Assembly: GCA_046050145.1 (NCBI GenBank)
Contig: JBJOQC010000018.1
Coordinates: 1 to 13,249 of the forward strand
From: CAYZPE01 sp046050145
Lineage (GTDB): Bacteria; Patescibacteriota; Minisyncoccia; Phycocordibacterales; CAYZPE01
DNA: 13,249 nucleotides
Reading direction: 5' to 3'
Shown here in pieces: positions 7,045-13,249 of this stretch. The notes beneath the pieces are model-generated. The model saw nothing but the letters and a program-made list of their open reading frames with translations. It did no database searches and was not told the DNA's origin. Position numbers and translations under genes: made by a program. The stretch's first letter is position 1. Each line of letters opens with the position of its first letter.

Positions 7045-7689
7045 ATGCAAAAAAAACTATTACTTATCTTGTCTTTAGGGCTTGTGGCTTTTCTTTTCTG
7101 GTATATGTATGACGATATGATGCTTTTCTTTGGTGGAAATAAAGAGGTTATTGAAGCTGTGGAAGAAACTACTGAAGTAGAACTTGCTCTTGAAGAAAGT
7201 AAGCTTGAGGATATTAATCTTCCTCGTCCAGATACTACAATGCCAGCTCTTCCAAAGGATTGGATAGCTTCTCATAAGGAGGAGTTTACGGAAAACTACA
7301 ATACTATTGTTTCGACACTTGAAGAAAAACCTGCGGACTTTCAGGCTTGGCTTAATCTAGGTCTCAATCTTAAGGTTCTAGGTAAGTATGAACGAGCTGT
7401 TGAGGTCTGGGAGTATACTCATGCGATACGACCAGGAAGTGCTGTACCTCCTCTTAATATTGCACTTGTCGAGGCTTATTATCTCAAAAATGCTTCTAAA
7501 GCAGAGACATACTTTAGAAAATCACTTACAATTTCTTCCTCATATGTTGTTACGTATTTTGAATTTGTAGCATTCTATAGGGATGTGGTGGGGGATATAA
7601 GTAAGGCAAAAGCAATTGCAGAGGAGGGAGTAAGACTTAATCCTAAGAATATGGATCTTCAAGATCTGTACGAAAGTCTCAATAAATAG
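7045..7689 (+). CDS. Membrane-anchored TPR-repeat protein
   Basis: This is a 214-residue protein with an N-terminal membrane anchor (about 4-22, LLLILSLGLVAFLFWYMY), an acidic linker rich in Glu (about 31-57), and three tetratricopeptide-like helix pairs from about 85 to the end. ADFQAWLNLGLNLKVLGKYERAVEVWEYTHAIRP is one unit, NIALVEAYYLKNASKAETYFRKSLTI another, and FYRDVVGDISKAKAIAEEGVRLNP a third. TPRs mediate protein binding, and the anchor would place them outside the cytoplasmic membrane. ATG 7045 is preferred over the in-frame ATG 7018, because 7018 lies before the predicted transcription start and adds residues that do not fit an N-terminal anchor. The gene stands alone between two terminators. 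The partner protein is unknown; the abundant surface protein next door is one candidate. Confidence 0.82.
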   Translation: MQKKLLLILSLGLVAFLFWYMYDDMMLFFGGNKEVIEAVEETTEVELALEESKLEDINLPRPDTTMPALPKDWIASHKEEFTENYNTIVSTLEEKPADFQAWLNLGLNLKVLGKYERAVEVWEYTHAIRPGSAVPPLNIALVEAYYLKNASKAETYFRKSLTISSSYVVTYFEFVAFYRDVVGDISKAKAIAEEGVRLNPKNMDLQDLYESLNK

Positions 7690-7692
7690 AAT

Positions 7693-7720
7693 AAAAAAAG
7701 CGCCCTAGGGCGCTTTTTTT
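7693..7720. terminator. Shared bidirectional terminator for convergent genes
   Basis: A perfect 28-base palindrome: seven A, GCGCCC, TA, GGGCGC, seven T. It serves the TPR gene on the plus strand and the 47-residue membrane protein on the minus strand, whose stop codon is two bases away. Confidence 0.95.
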
Positions 7721-7721
7721 A

Positions 7722-7865
7722 TTACTTACTCTCTACGAGAGGCAAGGCTTGTTGAGAGCTGTTTGATTTTTCAAGTATAAGAGCTGTGGCCACAAAGCTA
7801 AGGGCGATAATGGTAATAAATCCGAAAAAGAATTTAAAAAAAGTTTTATCAAAATAACTAAACAT
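7722..7865 (-). CDS. 47-residue single-pass membrane protein
   Basis: The minus-strand frame runs from ATG (7865) to TAA (7722-7724) and reads MFSYFDKTFFKFFFGFITII, continuing ALSFVATALILEKSNSSQQA and ending LPLVESK. One membrane helix (about 10-31) follows a short basic-aromatic start, and the tail is polar. I do not recognise a family. Support for it being real comes from a coherent signal-anchor pattern, a stop codon placed exactly at a bidirectional terminator, and a gene-sized gap otherwise left empty. A -10-like TATTCT lies six bases before the ATG on this strand, but no clear -35. There is no Shine-Dalgarno. Confidence 0.6.
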   Translation of the reverse strand: MFSYFDKTFFKFFFGFITIIALSFVATALILEKSNSSQQALPLVESK

Positions 7866-7901
7866 ATATTAAGAATATCATAGGTCTACAATAGATTTAC
7901 A

Positions 7902-7934
7902 CTCATCTGCCAAGGTCCGACCTTGGCAGATGAG
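7902..7934. repeat. REP palindrome A (16-bp perfect arms)
   Basis: CTCATCTGCCAAGGTC (7902-7917), one centre base C, then its exact complement (7919-7934). It lies in the position expected for the transposase -35 box, one base before TATAAT at 7936. Confidence 0.92.
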
Positions 7935-7935
7935 G

Positions 7936-7941
7936 TATAAT
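7936..7941 (+). promoter_or_regulatory. Perfect -10 box immediately before the transposase start
   Basis: TATAAT lies six bases before ATG 7948, so a transcript would begin on the start codon. No -35 resembling TTGACA is present 16-18 bases upstream, because that space is the REP palindrome. Transcription may be weak, or controlled by a protein bound to the palindrome. Confidence 0.45.
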
Positions 7942-7947
7942 GTTTAT

Positions 7948-8637
7948 ATGAGTCGAAACATTCTTGCTGTTGGGGAATTTTACCATCTCTACAATCGTGG
8001 GACAGACAAAAGAATAATTTTTGGTGATAAACAAGATTACGATAGATTTGTTGTTCTGCTCTACATTACCAATAGTCATGTATCAGTAAATGTGCGGGAA
8101 CATTTACGCCAAGGTCGGACCTTGGCAGACTTCTTCTCTATTCAACGAGAGGAAACTTTGGTTGATATTGGTGCTTATTGTTTAATGCCTAATCATTTTC
8201 ATATTTTGATTAAGGAAAAAAATGAGGGCGGTACAAGTTTATTTATGCAAAAACTTTTAACGAGTTACTCAATGTATTTTAATCGAAAGTACGAAAGAAA
8301 CGGTTCATTGTTTCAAGGTAAGTTTAAGTCTGAGCATATTACTCAAGATACTCATCTGAATTATCTTTTTTCTTATATACATCTCAATCCAGTTAAGCTT
8401 GTAGATAGTCAATGGAAAGAAAGAGGTTTAAAAGATCTTCTTAAAACAAAAGATTTTTTAAAAAATTATACCCATTCAAGTTATCTTGATTATCAAGGAT
8501 TTATTCGAGATCAGCAAAAAATTCTTACAAAGGAGGTTTTTCCAGATTATTTTTCAGAGAAGAGGGATTTTGATAAATTTATTGAGGATTGGTTACAGTA
8601 TAAATTCTTGCCAAGGTCGGACCTTGGCAAAGTTTAA
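7948..8637 (+). CDS. REP-associated tyrosine transposase (RAYT, Y1/IS200-like)
   Basis: A 229-residue member of the Y1_Tnp/transposase_17 family. These HUH enzymes nick single-stranded hairpin DNA through a catalytic tyrosine. Visible marks are FYHLYNRGTDKRIIF at the start, YCLMPNHFHILIKE with the HUH histidines H83 and H85, a helix SYSMYFNRKYERNGSLFQGKF that holds the candidate nucleophile (Y107, Y110 or Y115), and YIHLNPVKL, a RAYT signature. ATG 7948 is preferred. The upstream in-frame ATG 7930 lies inside REP palindrome A, before the -10 box, and family members begin close to MSRxxxxxxGEFYHLYNRG. Residues 54-61 (RQGRTLAD) are encoded by REP copy B, in a loop before the HUH motif. The last nine residues (LPRSDLGKV) are encoded by REP copy C. 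The frame is intact, so the enzyme may be active. Confidence 0.9.
   Translation: MSRNILAVGEFYHLYNRGTDKRIIFGDKQDYDRFVVLLYITNSHVSVNVREHLRQGRTLADFFSIQREETLVDIGAYCLMPNHFHILIKEKNEGGTSLFMQKLLTSYSMYFNRKYERNGSLFQGKFKSEHITQDTHLNYLFSYIHLNPVKLVDSQWKERGLKDLLKTKDFLKNYTHSSYLDYQGFIRDQQKILTKEVFPDYFSEKRDFDKFIEDWLQYKFLPRSDLGKV
8108..8126. repeat. REP palindrome B, inside the transposase coding region
   Basis: GCCAAGGTCGGACCTTGGC has 9-bp perfect arms around a G. It is read in frame as part of RQGRTLAD, between the first strand region and the HUH motif. The core is identical to copies A and C apart from the centre base in A. Confidence 0.92.
8608..8630. repeat. REP palindrome C, forming the transposase C-terminus
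   Basis: TTGCCAAGGTC (8608-8618), G, GACCTTGGCAA (8620-8630). It supplies LPRSDLGK of the protein, in a different reading frame of the repeat from copy B. The stop codon follows at 8635-8637. Confidence 0.92.
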
Positions 8638-8661
8638 GGTTCTGTTATCCACAAGGCCTAT

Positions 8662-8689
8662 TTGAAGGTTGTTTTAGTGGCGTTACAAT
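8662..8689 (+). promoter_or_regulatory. Promoter of the LCAT-like gene
   Basis: TTGAAG (8662-8667), 16 bases, TACAAT (8684-8689). The predicted start is near 8696, leaving a leader of two or three bases before GTG 8699. A perfect DnaA-box word TTATCCACA lies upstream at 8645-8653, without any cluster. Confidence 0.45.
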
Positions 8690-8698
8690 GATGACAAA

Positions 8699-11656
8699 GT
8701 GAAAAAGGTATTGTGGAAATCTAATATAGGTTTTTCCAAATCAATTTCTCTCTATTGTGTCGTCTTTCTTATTTTCTCTTTCTGTTTTATTCCAAGTGTT
8801 TCTTTCGCGTACACACTTATTTCTGGTGACATTACATCTGACACTGTTTGGACCAAAGAGGCGAGTCCGTATGTGGTTGAAAATCTTATCTTTGTTGAGT
8901 TTAGCAAAACTCTCACACTAATGCCGGGGACAGTAGTGAAGTTTAAAAATTTTGGAGGGTTGTATGTGAATGGGGCTTTAAAGATATTAGGAACAGGAAG
9001 TGAGAAAGTATTTCTCACTTCTTTTTCTAATGACAGTGTTTTGGGTGATACAAATGCTGATGGGGCATTTACAGATCCTTACTCTGAATCAATGTGGAAT
9101 ATAGAACTTCAAGGATTTGGTTCGGAGTTGCACAATGCTCATATTAGTTACTTTTCAGGAATCGTTTCAAGTCTTTTTCTTACTATAGAAAAAAGCACCA
9201 TACAACACATAGTTTCCAACCCTGCTCTTGTTGTGTATTCAGGACTGACACTAAGAGAAAGTATTCTTTCATATGGGTCTTCTGATGGTGTTATTTTTAA
9301 TAATGGATCAAATACGTTTTTTGTTTCTTCTTCAACAATTGAAGGTTTTGCGGGTGCTGGTATTCGAATGAACGATGGAGGGTTACAAGTGGAAGCTTCT
9401 CTATTTAAAGGTAATACTACAGGTGTTTTTGTTGAGGAAGTATATGATCCAATTTTGGTAAAGATAAAAAATTTATTTATTAAGACTGCACATGCCGGAC
9501 TTCTCAAAAGGATTAGTCAGAGTTCGTTTGTAGAAAATACCCAGCATGGTCTTGTAAATAATTCTGTCGATGTTGTTGATGTTAGAAATAATTGGTGGGG
9601 AGATATTTCGGGTCCATATTATATTTTGAATAGTGCAGGTTTAGGAGATTCCATACAAGGGTCTGTACTCATGTCTCCTTGGCTTGAGGCAGATCCTTTT
9701 GCTGTAGTGGTTCCGGAATGTTGCTCGAGCGTAGCTTTTATTCCAGGTTTTCAGGCGAGTCGACTCTACAATCAGGGTACTTTTTTTGAGAATAAACTGT
9801 GGGAACCAAATAGAAATGGGGATGTAGAAAAACTATTCTTGGATGAGAGTGGTGTGCCAATAGATTCAACAATTTATACTCGCGATATTATCGATGAAGG
9901 GCTTGCTGTTGGTCCAAATATATACGAAGGTTTTATTGAGTTTATGAATGGTTTAGTTGGTGATGGAACAATAGCTGAATGGAAGTCGATGCCGTATGAC
10001 TGGCGACTTAAGATCTTTGACATTGTTCAAAACCCAGTGAAATTAGAAAATAGGGAAACGTATAAAATTGTTGATGAAGTAATTGGTTTGGCAGAAAGGT
10101 CGCCAACAGGAAAGGTGACCCTCATAGGACATAGTAATGGAGGGTTGGTTTCGAAGGAGATTGTGAGAGAGCTTGAAAGGAGGGGTAAGGCAAATTTAGT
10201 TGATAAGTTAATTTTGGTTGCTGTGCCACAGCTCGGGACACCAAAGGCTATTACAGGGCTACTTCATGGTGACGGTCAGATTTTGGGACTCGGCTTTCTG
10301 TTGAGTAAAGGAAATGCCAAACTATTTGGTGAGCATATGTTTGGTGCATATTCGTTTTTACCTTCAGAAAAATATTTTGAAAAAGTATCTGATCCTGTGG
10401 TTGTTTTTGATCCAAGTGTTTCAAATGTAAGTAGTGGTCTTTTGGGATATGGAAGTTCTATTACTTCTTTTGAAGGCTTGAAGAGTTTTATGACTGCTCA
10501 AAATGGAGATAGAGTAAAGCCTCCTTTGTTCGACTCCTTCACTCCGAATGTTTTAAAAACAATGTTTGTTGAGTACGGAGAAGATATTCATGATGATTTA
10601 GATGAATGGGTTCCTCCAGAAAATATTGAAGTTTTTCAAATAGCTGGTTGGGGTTTGGATACGATCAAAGGTGTTGAGTACAGAGCAAAGGAAACCTGTG
10701 ACAATTCAAGTGGAGATTTTTGTGTAAATAAGTCGTATGTTCTGGATAGGAGACCGTTATTTGTAAGAGATGGTGATGGGACGGTTGTGACGCCTAGTGC
10801 GGTTTTGTATGATGTTAAAAACTTTTATATTAATCTATTCAAACATAATGCTTTTCTTGAGTTTAATATAAACAGAGAGCATGCAGATATTTTAGAAACA
10901 AATCCTGTTAGGTTGTTAATTTCTAATTTGGTTCAAGACATGGATGATTTACTTGAATATGTTTCAGAAATACAACCACCAAATAATGACATAAATAAAA
11001 GAATTAGACTCTCTGTTCATTCCCCTGTATCTGTAGGTATTTACGATTCTTTTGGAAATCATACAGGAATAGCTACTGATCCAACTACTGATCTTGTCCG
11101 TATCGAAGAGTTGGTTCCAAATAGTTATTATATGGAATTTGGAGAGGGTAAATATGTAGGGTTTGCTCTGGATGAAGAAGATAAGCAGGTTTTATTACAA
11201 GGAACTGGTTACGGTACATTTACGATAGAGGTTCAAAAGGTTGAGGGGGATAGTGTTGTTGAAGAGGTATTTTTCAAAGACCTTCTTGTAACACCACTGC
11301 TTTCTGGGGAAATTAGTATGAATACAGGGACAATAGAACCTATTTTAAAAATTGATATTGAGAGTGACGGTATTGTTGATTTTCAAGTTTCTTCGGGAGA
11401 TACATTCGATCCAGTCTTGTACGTAGATATGATTAAAAAAACAATACTTACACTAGGACTAAAAAAGAATGTTGAAAAACAACTACTTCAGAAGGCAGAT
11501 AAAGCGATACAATTAATTAAGAAAGGAAAGCTTGTAAGGGTTGAAGAGAAAATAAAGAAATATATAAAACAAATTGATAAGAAAAAAAAGATTGTGGAAG
11601 ATGATAGGCAGGTTTTGGTAGATATGTTTACTAATCTATTAAATAATTTAAATTAA
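8699..11656 (+). CDS. Secreted beta-helix / LCAT-like alpha/beta hydrolase / FIMAH-like protein
   Basis: A 985-residue exported protein. The signal peptide ends at SFA (residue 37). A right-handed beta-helix follows (about 40-330), with an EF-hand-like DTNADG loop (117-122) and the typical coil NNWWGDISGP near its end. The catalytic region starts at CCSSVAFIPGFQASRLY (about 341-357, possible oxyanion loop) and continues with LWEPN, MPYDWRL and the nucleophile elbow GHSNGG (S479). The acid is D691 or D693 in RDGDGTV, and the likely histidine is H728 in REHADIL. This order and these motifs match lecithin:cholesterol acyltransferase-like lipases. A beta-rich segment with a DIESDG loop comes next. 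The lysine-rich helical end (about 907-985) resembles the FIMAH domain of extracellular bacterial proteins. The start is GTG. The predicted role is hydrolysis or acyl transfer on lipids outside the cell. Its stop overlaps the next start. Confidence 0.82.
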   Translation: MKKVLWKSNIGFSKSISLYCVVFLIFSFCFIPSVSFAYTLISGDITSDTVWTKEASPYVVENLIFVEFSKTLTLMPGTVVKFKNFGGLYVNGALKILGTGSEKVFLTSFSNDSVLGDTNADGAFTDPYSESMWNIELQGFGSELHNAHISYFSGIVSSLFLTIEKSTIQHIVSNPALVVYSGLTLRESILSYGSSDGVIFNNGSNTFFVSSSTIEGFAGAGIRMNDGGLQVEASLFKGNTTGVFVEEVYDPILVKIKNLFIKTAHAGLLKRISQSSFVENTQHGLVNNSVDVVDVRNNWWGDISGPYYILNSAGLGDSIQGSVLMSPWLEADPFAVVVPECCSSVAFIPGFQASRLYNQGTFFENKLWEPNRNGDVEKLFLDESGVPIDSTIYTRDIIDEGLAVGPNIYEGFIEFMNGLVGDGTIAEWKSMPYDWRLKIFDIVQNPVKLENRETYKIVDEVIGLAERSPTGKVTLIGHSNGGLVSKEIVRELERRGKANLVDKLILVAVPQLGTPKAITGLLHGDGQILGLGFLLSKGNAKLFGEHMFGAYSFLPSEKYFEKVSDPVVVFDPSVSNVSSGLLGYGSSITSFEGLKSFMTAQNGDRVKPPLFDSFTPNVLKTMFVEYGEDIHDDLDEWVPPENIEVFQIAGWGLDTIKGVEYRAKETCDNSSGDFCVNKSYVLDRRPLFVRDGDGTVVTPSAVLYDVKNFYINLFKHNAFLEFNINREHADILETNPVRLLISNLVQDMDDLLEYVSEIQPPNNDINKRIRLSVHSPVSVGIYDSFGNHTGIATDPTTDLVRIEELVPNSYYMEFGEGKYVGFALDEEDKQVLLQGTGYGTFTIEVQKVEGDSVVEEVFFKDLLVTPLLSGEISMNTGTIEPILKIDIESDGIVDFQVSSGDTFDPVLYVDMIKKTILTLGLKKNVEKQLLQKADKAIQLIKKGKLVRVEEKIKKYIKQIDKKKKIVEDDRQVLVDMFTNLLNNLN

Positions 11657-12084
11657 TGAAAAATAAAATAATTTTAATTTCTTTATTTTCAATGGGAATT
11701 TTTATCTCAGGTTTGTTTTTTGCTTTTCCAGAAAAAAATGGCCTTTGTGGGCAGAGTACCTTTGATTGTATTGAGTTGTTTAGTGAAAAGTTGGCGCAGC
11801 CACTAGTCTTAATGTCACTTTCTTTATTTATAACTTCTATTTTTTTATTTTTCACCAAACCAGAAGTATTTAAGACATGGTCAAAATTTGCACTTGTCGC
11901 CATTCCACTTCTGGCGCTTTGGATAATCAATACTCCCGTTTCTTGTGGTGGGGGATATATAAATATGTGTTTCGATAAAGAATCAGCTTCGCTGTTTTCA
12001 GGCGTTGGATTTTTTGTAATCAGCTTGATGCTTATCGTATATAAATCTTTCAAACTCCGTACAAAGAACATATTGACAAATTGA
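11656..12084 (+). CDS. Four-TM small membrane protein with two cysteine pairs
   Basis: A 142-residue integral membrane protein with helices at about 3-24, 48-66, 76-93 and 112-130. Cysteines C31/C38 lie in the first loop and C97/C105 in the third. With the basic N-terminus inside, both loops are on the outer face, so the cysteines could form disulfides or bind metal there. Motifs CGQSTFDC and CGGGYINMC are not from a family I can name, but small proteins of this sort recur in Parcubacteria. The ATG shares its A with the TAA of the hydrolase gene, which indicates translational coupling and a joint operon. There is no Shine-Dalgarno. The C-terminal tail is basic (KSFKLRTKN). The stop at 12082-12084 lies inside the next gene's promoter. 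Confidence 0.78.
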   Translation: MKNKIILISLFSMGIFISGLFFAFPEKNGLCGQSTFDCIELFSEKLAQPLVLMSLSLFITSIFLFFTKPEVFKTWSKFALVAIPLLALWIINTPVSCGGGYINMCFDKESASLFSGVGFFVISLMLIVYKSFKLRTKNILTN

Positions 12085-12102
12085 TATAAATTATGCTATA
12101 AT
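12073..12102 (+). promoter_or_regulatory. Near-consensus extended -10 promoter
   Basis: Perfect TTGACA (12073-12078), an 18-base spacer and TATAAT (12097-12102), preceded by TGC, giving the extended -10 TGnTATAAT. It is the strongest promoter in the window by inspection. The start is near 12109. ACTTGCGTAAGT, a small dyad, sits over the start point (12106-12117) and could be an operator. Confidence 0.75.
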
Positions 12103-12140
12103 ATTACTTGCGTAAGTGGTTCGTTGTCAATTTTTCCCAT

Positions 12141-12167
12141 AGGGCTTTGCCCTTTCTAACCAGGAGG
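12141..12167 (+). promoter_or_regulatory. Leader hairpin and strong Shine-Dalgarno
   Basis: AGGGC-TTT-GCCCT (12141-12153) forms a small stem-loop. AGGAGG (12162-12167) stands six bases before ATG 12174. AGGA can pair with the TCCT just before the ATG, which may modulate access. This is the only clear Shine-Dalgarno in the window and decides the start of the next gene. Confidence 0.7.
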
Positions 12168-12173
12168 TTTCCT

Positions 12174-13249
12174 ATGCAGACTGTGACAGAAACAGGACGT
12201 AAGGTTTGTGCGATTGGGATTCACCGCCGGCCACACTTTGATGAGATCATCGCGATCTTCATTCTTCGTCTGTACGGCGAAGAAAAGTACCCCGGCATCT
12301 CGGAAGCGAAGATTAAAGTCTTCGCAGGTGAGGAAGATCTCGAAGGAAAGACCTCAGATCAGTGGCTTGCAGAGGGTGTTCTTCTTGTTGGCTTCGGTGG
12401 AGGTTCGCTCGACGAACATCCAAACGCTGATGGGGGTGCAAAGGAGAATGAGTGTGCGGCAACATTGGTTGCCAAAGATCTCGGTGTCGAAAAAGAGGAG
12501 GAGCTCCGTCTCATCCTTGAAGACGCTCTGATCTTCGATTCACAGAATTTGGAGATTGCAGGTGAGGGTGAATTTTTACCTGAAAGCAAAAGAAAGCTTA
12601 AGGCAATTCGAGACTGGTCTCTTCCGACACTTGTGAAGCTCATGAACGGAATGTTTCCTGAGGAGCCGGATCGAGTGATCGGTGCAATCATGCCGTTTGT
12701 GGAGGCGAAGTATGCTGCTCAGGCGGAATTTGTTGCAGCAAAGAAGTTGATCGCTGAACGAAAGGGTCAGATTCGAGAGATTAAGGCTGGAGACAAAAAA
12801 CTTCTGATTTACTCGATCGAGTCTGATAACGAGTCGGTGCAGAAAGCCGCACGAAATCGTTTTGGCGGAAGTCTGGCGGTTGTTGTTCAGAGAGGGAGCA
12901 AGGGTCACATTCAGATTTTTGGAAATGTGAAGGTGACCGGTCCGATTGACGACATCGCAAGAGCAGTTCGTCGTGAGGTTCAGAAACATACGACGAAGAA
13001 TGCAGAGCTGAATCTCGGTTCGCTCGACAACTGGAAGGGTTTTTGGAAAAATCTTTCTCAGAAAGGTAAGAAGGTAGATGGAGCCGATCAGCTCTACTAC
13101 ATGCCCGAAGGAGGCTTTCTCTTGAATGGGAGTTTGTCCCATTCGAAAACTCTGCCGATTCCGATGACGCTCGAGGAGGTGGTTGATGTGGTTCAGGCAG
13201 TTCTGGACGAAGCTATTTTCCCGAAAGCATTTCGGTCAGAGTGTCAGAA
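12174..13249 (+). CDS. MYG1/DHH-like putative phosphoesterase or nuclease, 3' end outside window
   Basis: An open frame of 358 codons without a stop, cut by the window end. The N-terminus has IHRRPHFDEIIAIFILRLYG, with H17, H21, D23 and E24. LLVGFGGGSLDEHPN follows, with D80 and H82. These recall the metal-binding H-x-x-x-H-x-D-E and VDVGG...DHH motifs of MYG1 (UPF0160) proteins, 3'-5' RNA exonucleases in the DHH phosphoesterase group. KENECAATLVAKDLG fits the following helix of that family. The later half (KLLIYSIESDNESVQKAARN and RFGGSLAVVVQRGSKGHIQI) is compatible with its C-terminal domain, but the similarity is weak. Codons ending in C or G (ATC, CTC, GAG, AAG, GAC) are much more frequent than in neighbouring genes. 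With the strong promoter and Shine-Dalgarno this suggests either very high expression or recent transfer. Confidence 0.55.
   Translation, partial: MQTVTETGRKVCAIGIHRRPHFDEIIAIFILRLYGEEKYPGISEAKIKVFAGEEDLEGKTSDQWLAEGVLLVGFGGGSLDEHPNADGGAKENECAATLVAKDLGVEKEEELRLILEDALIFDSQNLEIAGEGEFLPESKRKLKAIRDWSLPTLVKLMNGMFPEEPDRVIGAIMPFVEAKYAAQAEFVAAKKLIAERKGQIREIKAGDKKLLIYSIESDNESVQKAARNRFGGSLAVVVQRGSKGHIQIFGNVKVTGPIDDIARAVRREVQKHTTKNAELNLGSLDNWKGFWKNLSQKGKKVDGADQLYYMPEGGFLLNGSLSHSKTLPIPMTLEEVVDVVQAVLDEAIFPKAFRSECQ

Larger units (their letters stand above)
7902..8637 (+). mobile_element. REP/RAYT unit: transposase gene with three REP palindromes
   Basis: The unit contains a tyrosine HUH transposase of the REP-associated type and three copies of the palindrome core GCCAAGGTC-N-GACCTTGGC: one upstream, one internal, one at the 3' end. 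The centre base is C in the first and G in the other two, so the first is inverted relative to the others. No target-site duplication or second, inverted-repeat-bounded element is visible. Confidence 0.8.

Noticed and set aside
7930..7947. ATG 7930 as the transposase start
   Set aside because: It lies inside the REP palindrome and before the -10 box. The family N-terminus matches a start at 7948.
12208..12531. Plus-strand frame of 107 codons and minus-strand frames 12359-12691 and 12576-13142
   Set aside because: All overlap the continuous 358-codon frame from 12174, which has promoter, Shine-Dalgarno and family-like motifs. The others are shadows.

Overview
The window looks like a chromosome segment from a low-GC member of the Candidate Phyla Radiation (Patescibacteria, most likely Parcubacteria-like). 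This is inferred from family content, not from a marker gene. It carries a peptidoglycan-binding, Ig-like surface protein with a typical CPR C-terminus, a small helix-turn-helix regulator of a type common in those genomes, a short REP-associated (RAYT-type) tyrosine transposase, a secreted lecithin:cholesterol acyltransferase-like hydrolase, and several tiny membrane proteins. Almost no gene has a Shine-Dalgarno sequence. Nine genes are called. Two of them, ftsK on the left and a MYG1-like gene on the right, run off the window.

Layout. Positions 1-1697 (minus) hold the N-terminal two thirds of an FtsK/SpoIIIE translocase. An AT-rich divergent region (1698-1961) separates it from a winged-helix regulator (1962-2720, plus). 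Then follow about 700 bases without a convincing gene (2721-3427). This stretch has two good sigma70-like promoters and a run of strong hairpins, and reads as a long structured leader for the 1169-residue secreted surface protein at 3428-6937. That gene ends in a UUCG-capped hairpin over its stop codon and a 15-bp perfect-stem terminator. A membrane-anchored TPR protein (7045-7689) and a 47-residue membrane protein (7722-7865, minus) converge on one shared palindromic terminator.

The stretch 7902-8637 is a REP/RAYT unit. A 33-nt palindrome lies just upstream of the transposase start, a second copy of the core lies inside the coding region, and a third forms the 3' end of the gene, so part of the protein is REP-encoded. 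Downstream is a 985-residue secreted protein that combines a right-handed beta-helix, an LCAT-like alpha/beta hydrolase and a FIMAH-like helical tail (8699-11656). Its stop codon overlaps the start of a four-TM, four-cysteine membrane protein (11656-12084). From 12073 the style changes: a near-consensus extended -10 promoter, a hairpin leader and a strong AGGAGG precede a GC-richer gene (12174 to the end) that resembles MYG1/DHH-type phosphoesterases.

How the parts fit. The central and right regions are mostly cell-envelope functions: an abundant surface protein, a TPR anchor, and a secreted lipid-acting enzyme with a coupled membrane partner. The last pair could modify host-derived or environmental lipids, which would fit an organism expected to lack lipid synthesis; that is inference. 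The most distinctive signals are the REP palindromes built into the transposase gene, the multi-hairpin leader of the surface protein, and -10 boxes sitting 6-9 bases before start codons, which suggests leaderless transcripts.
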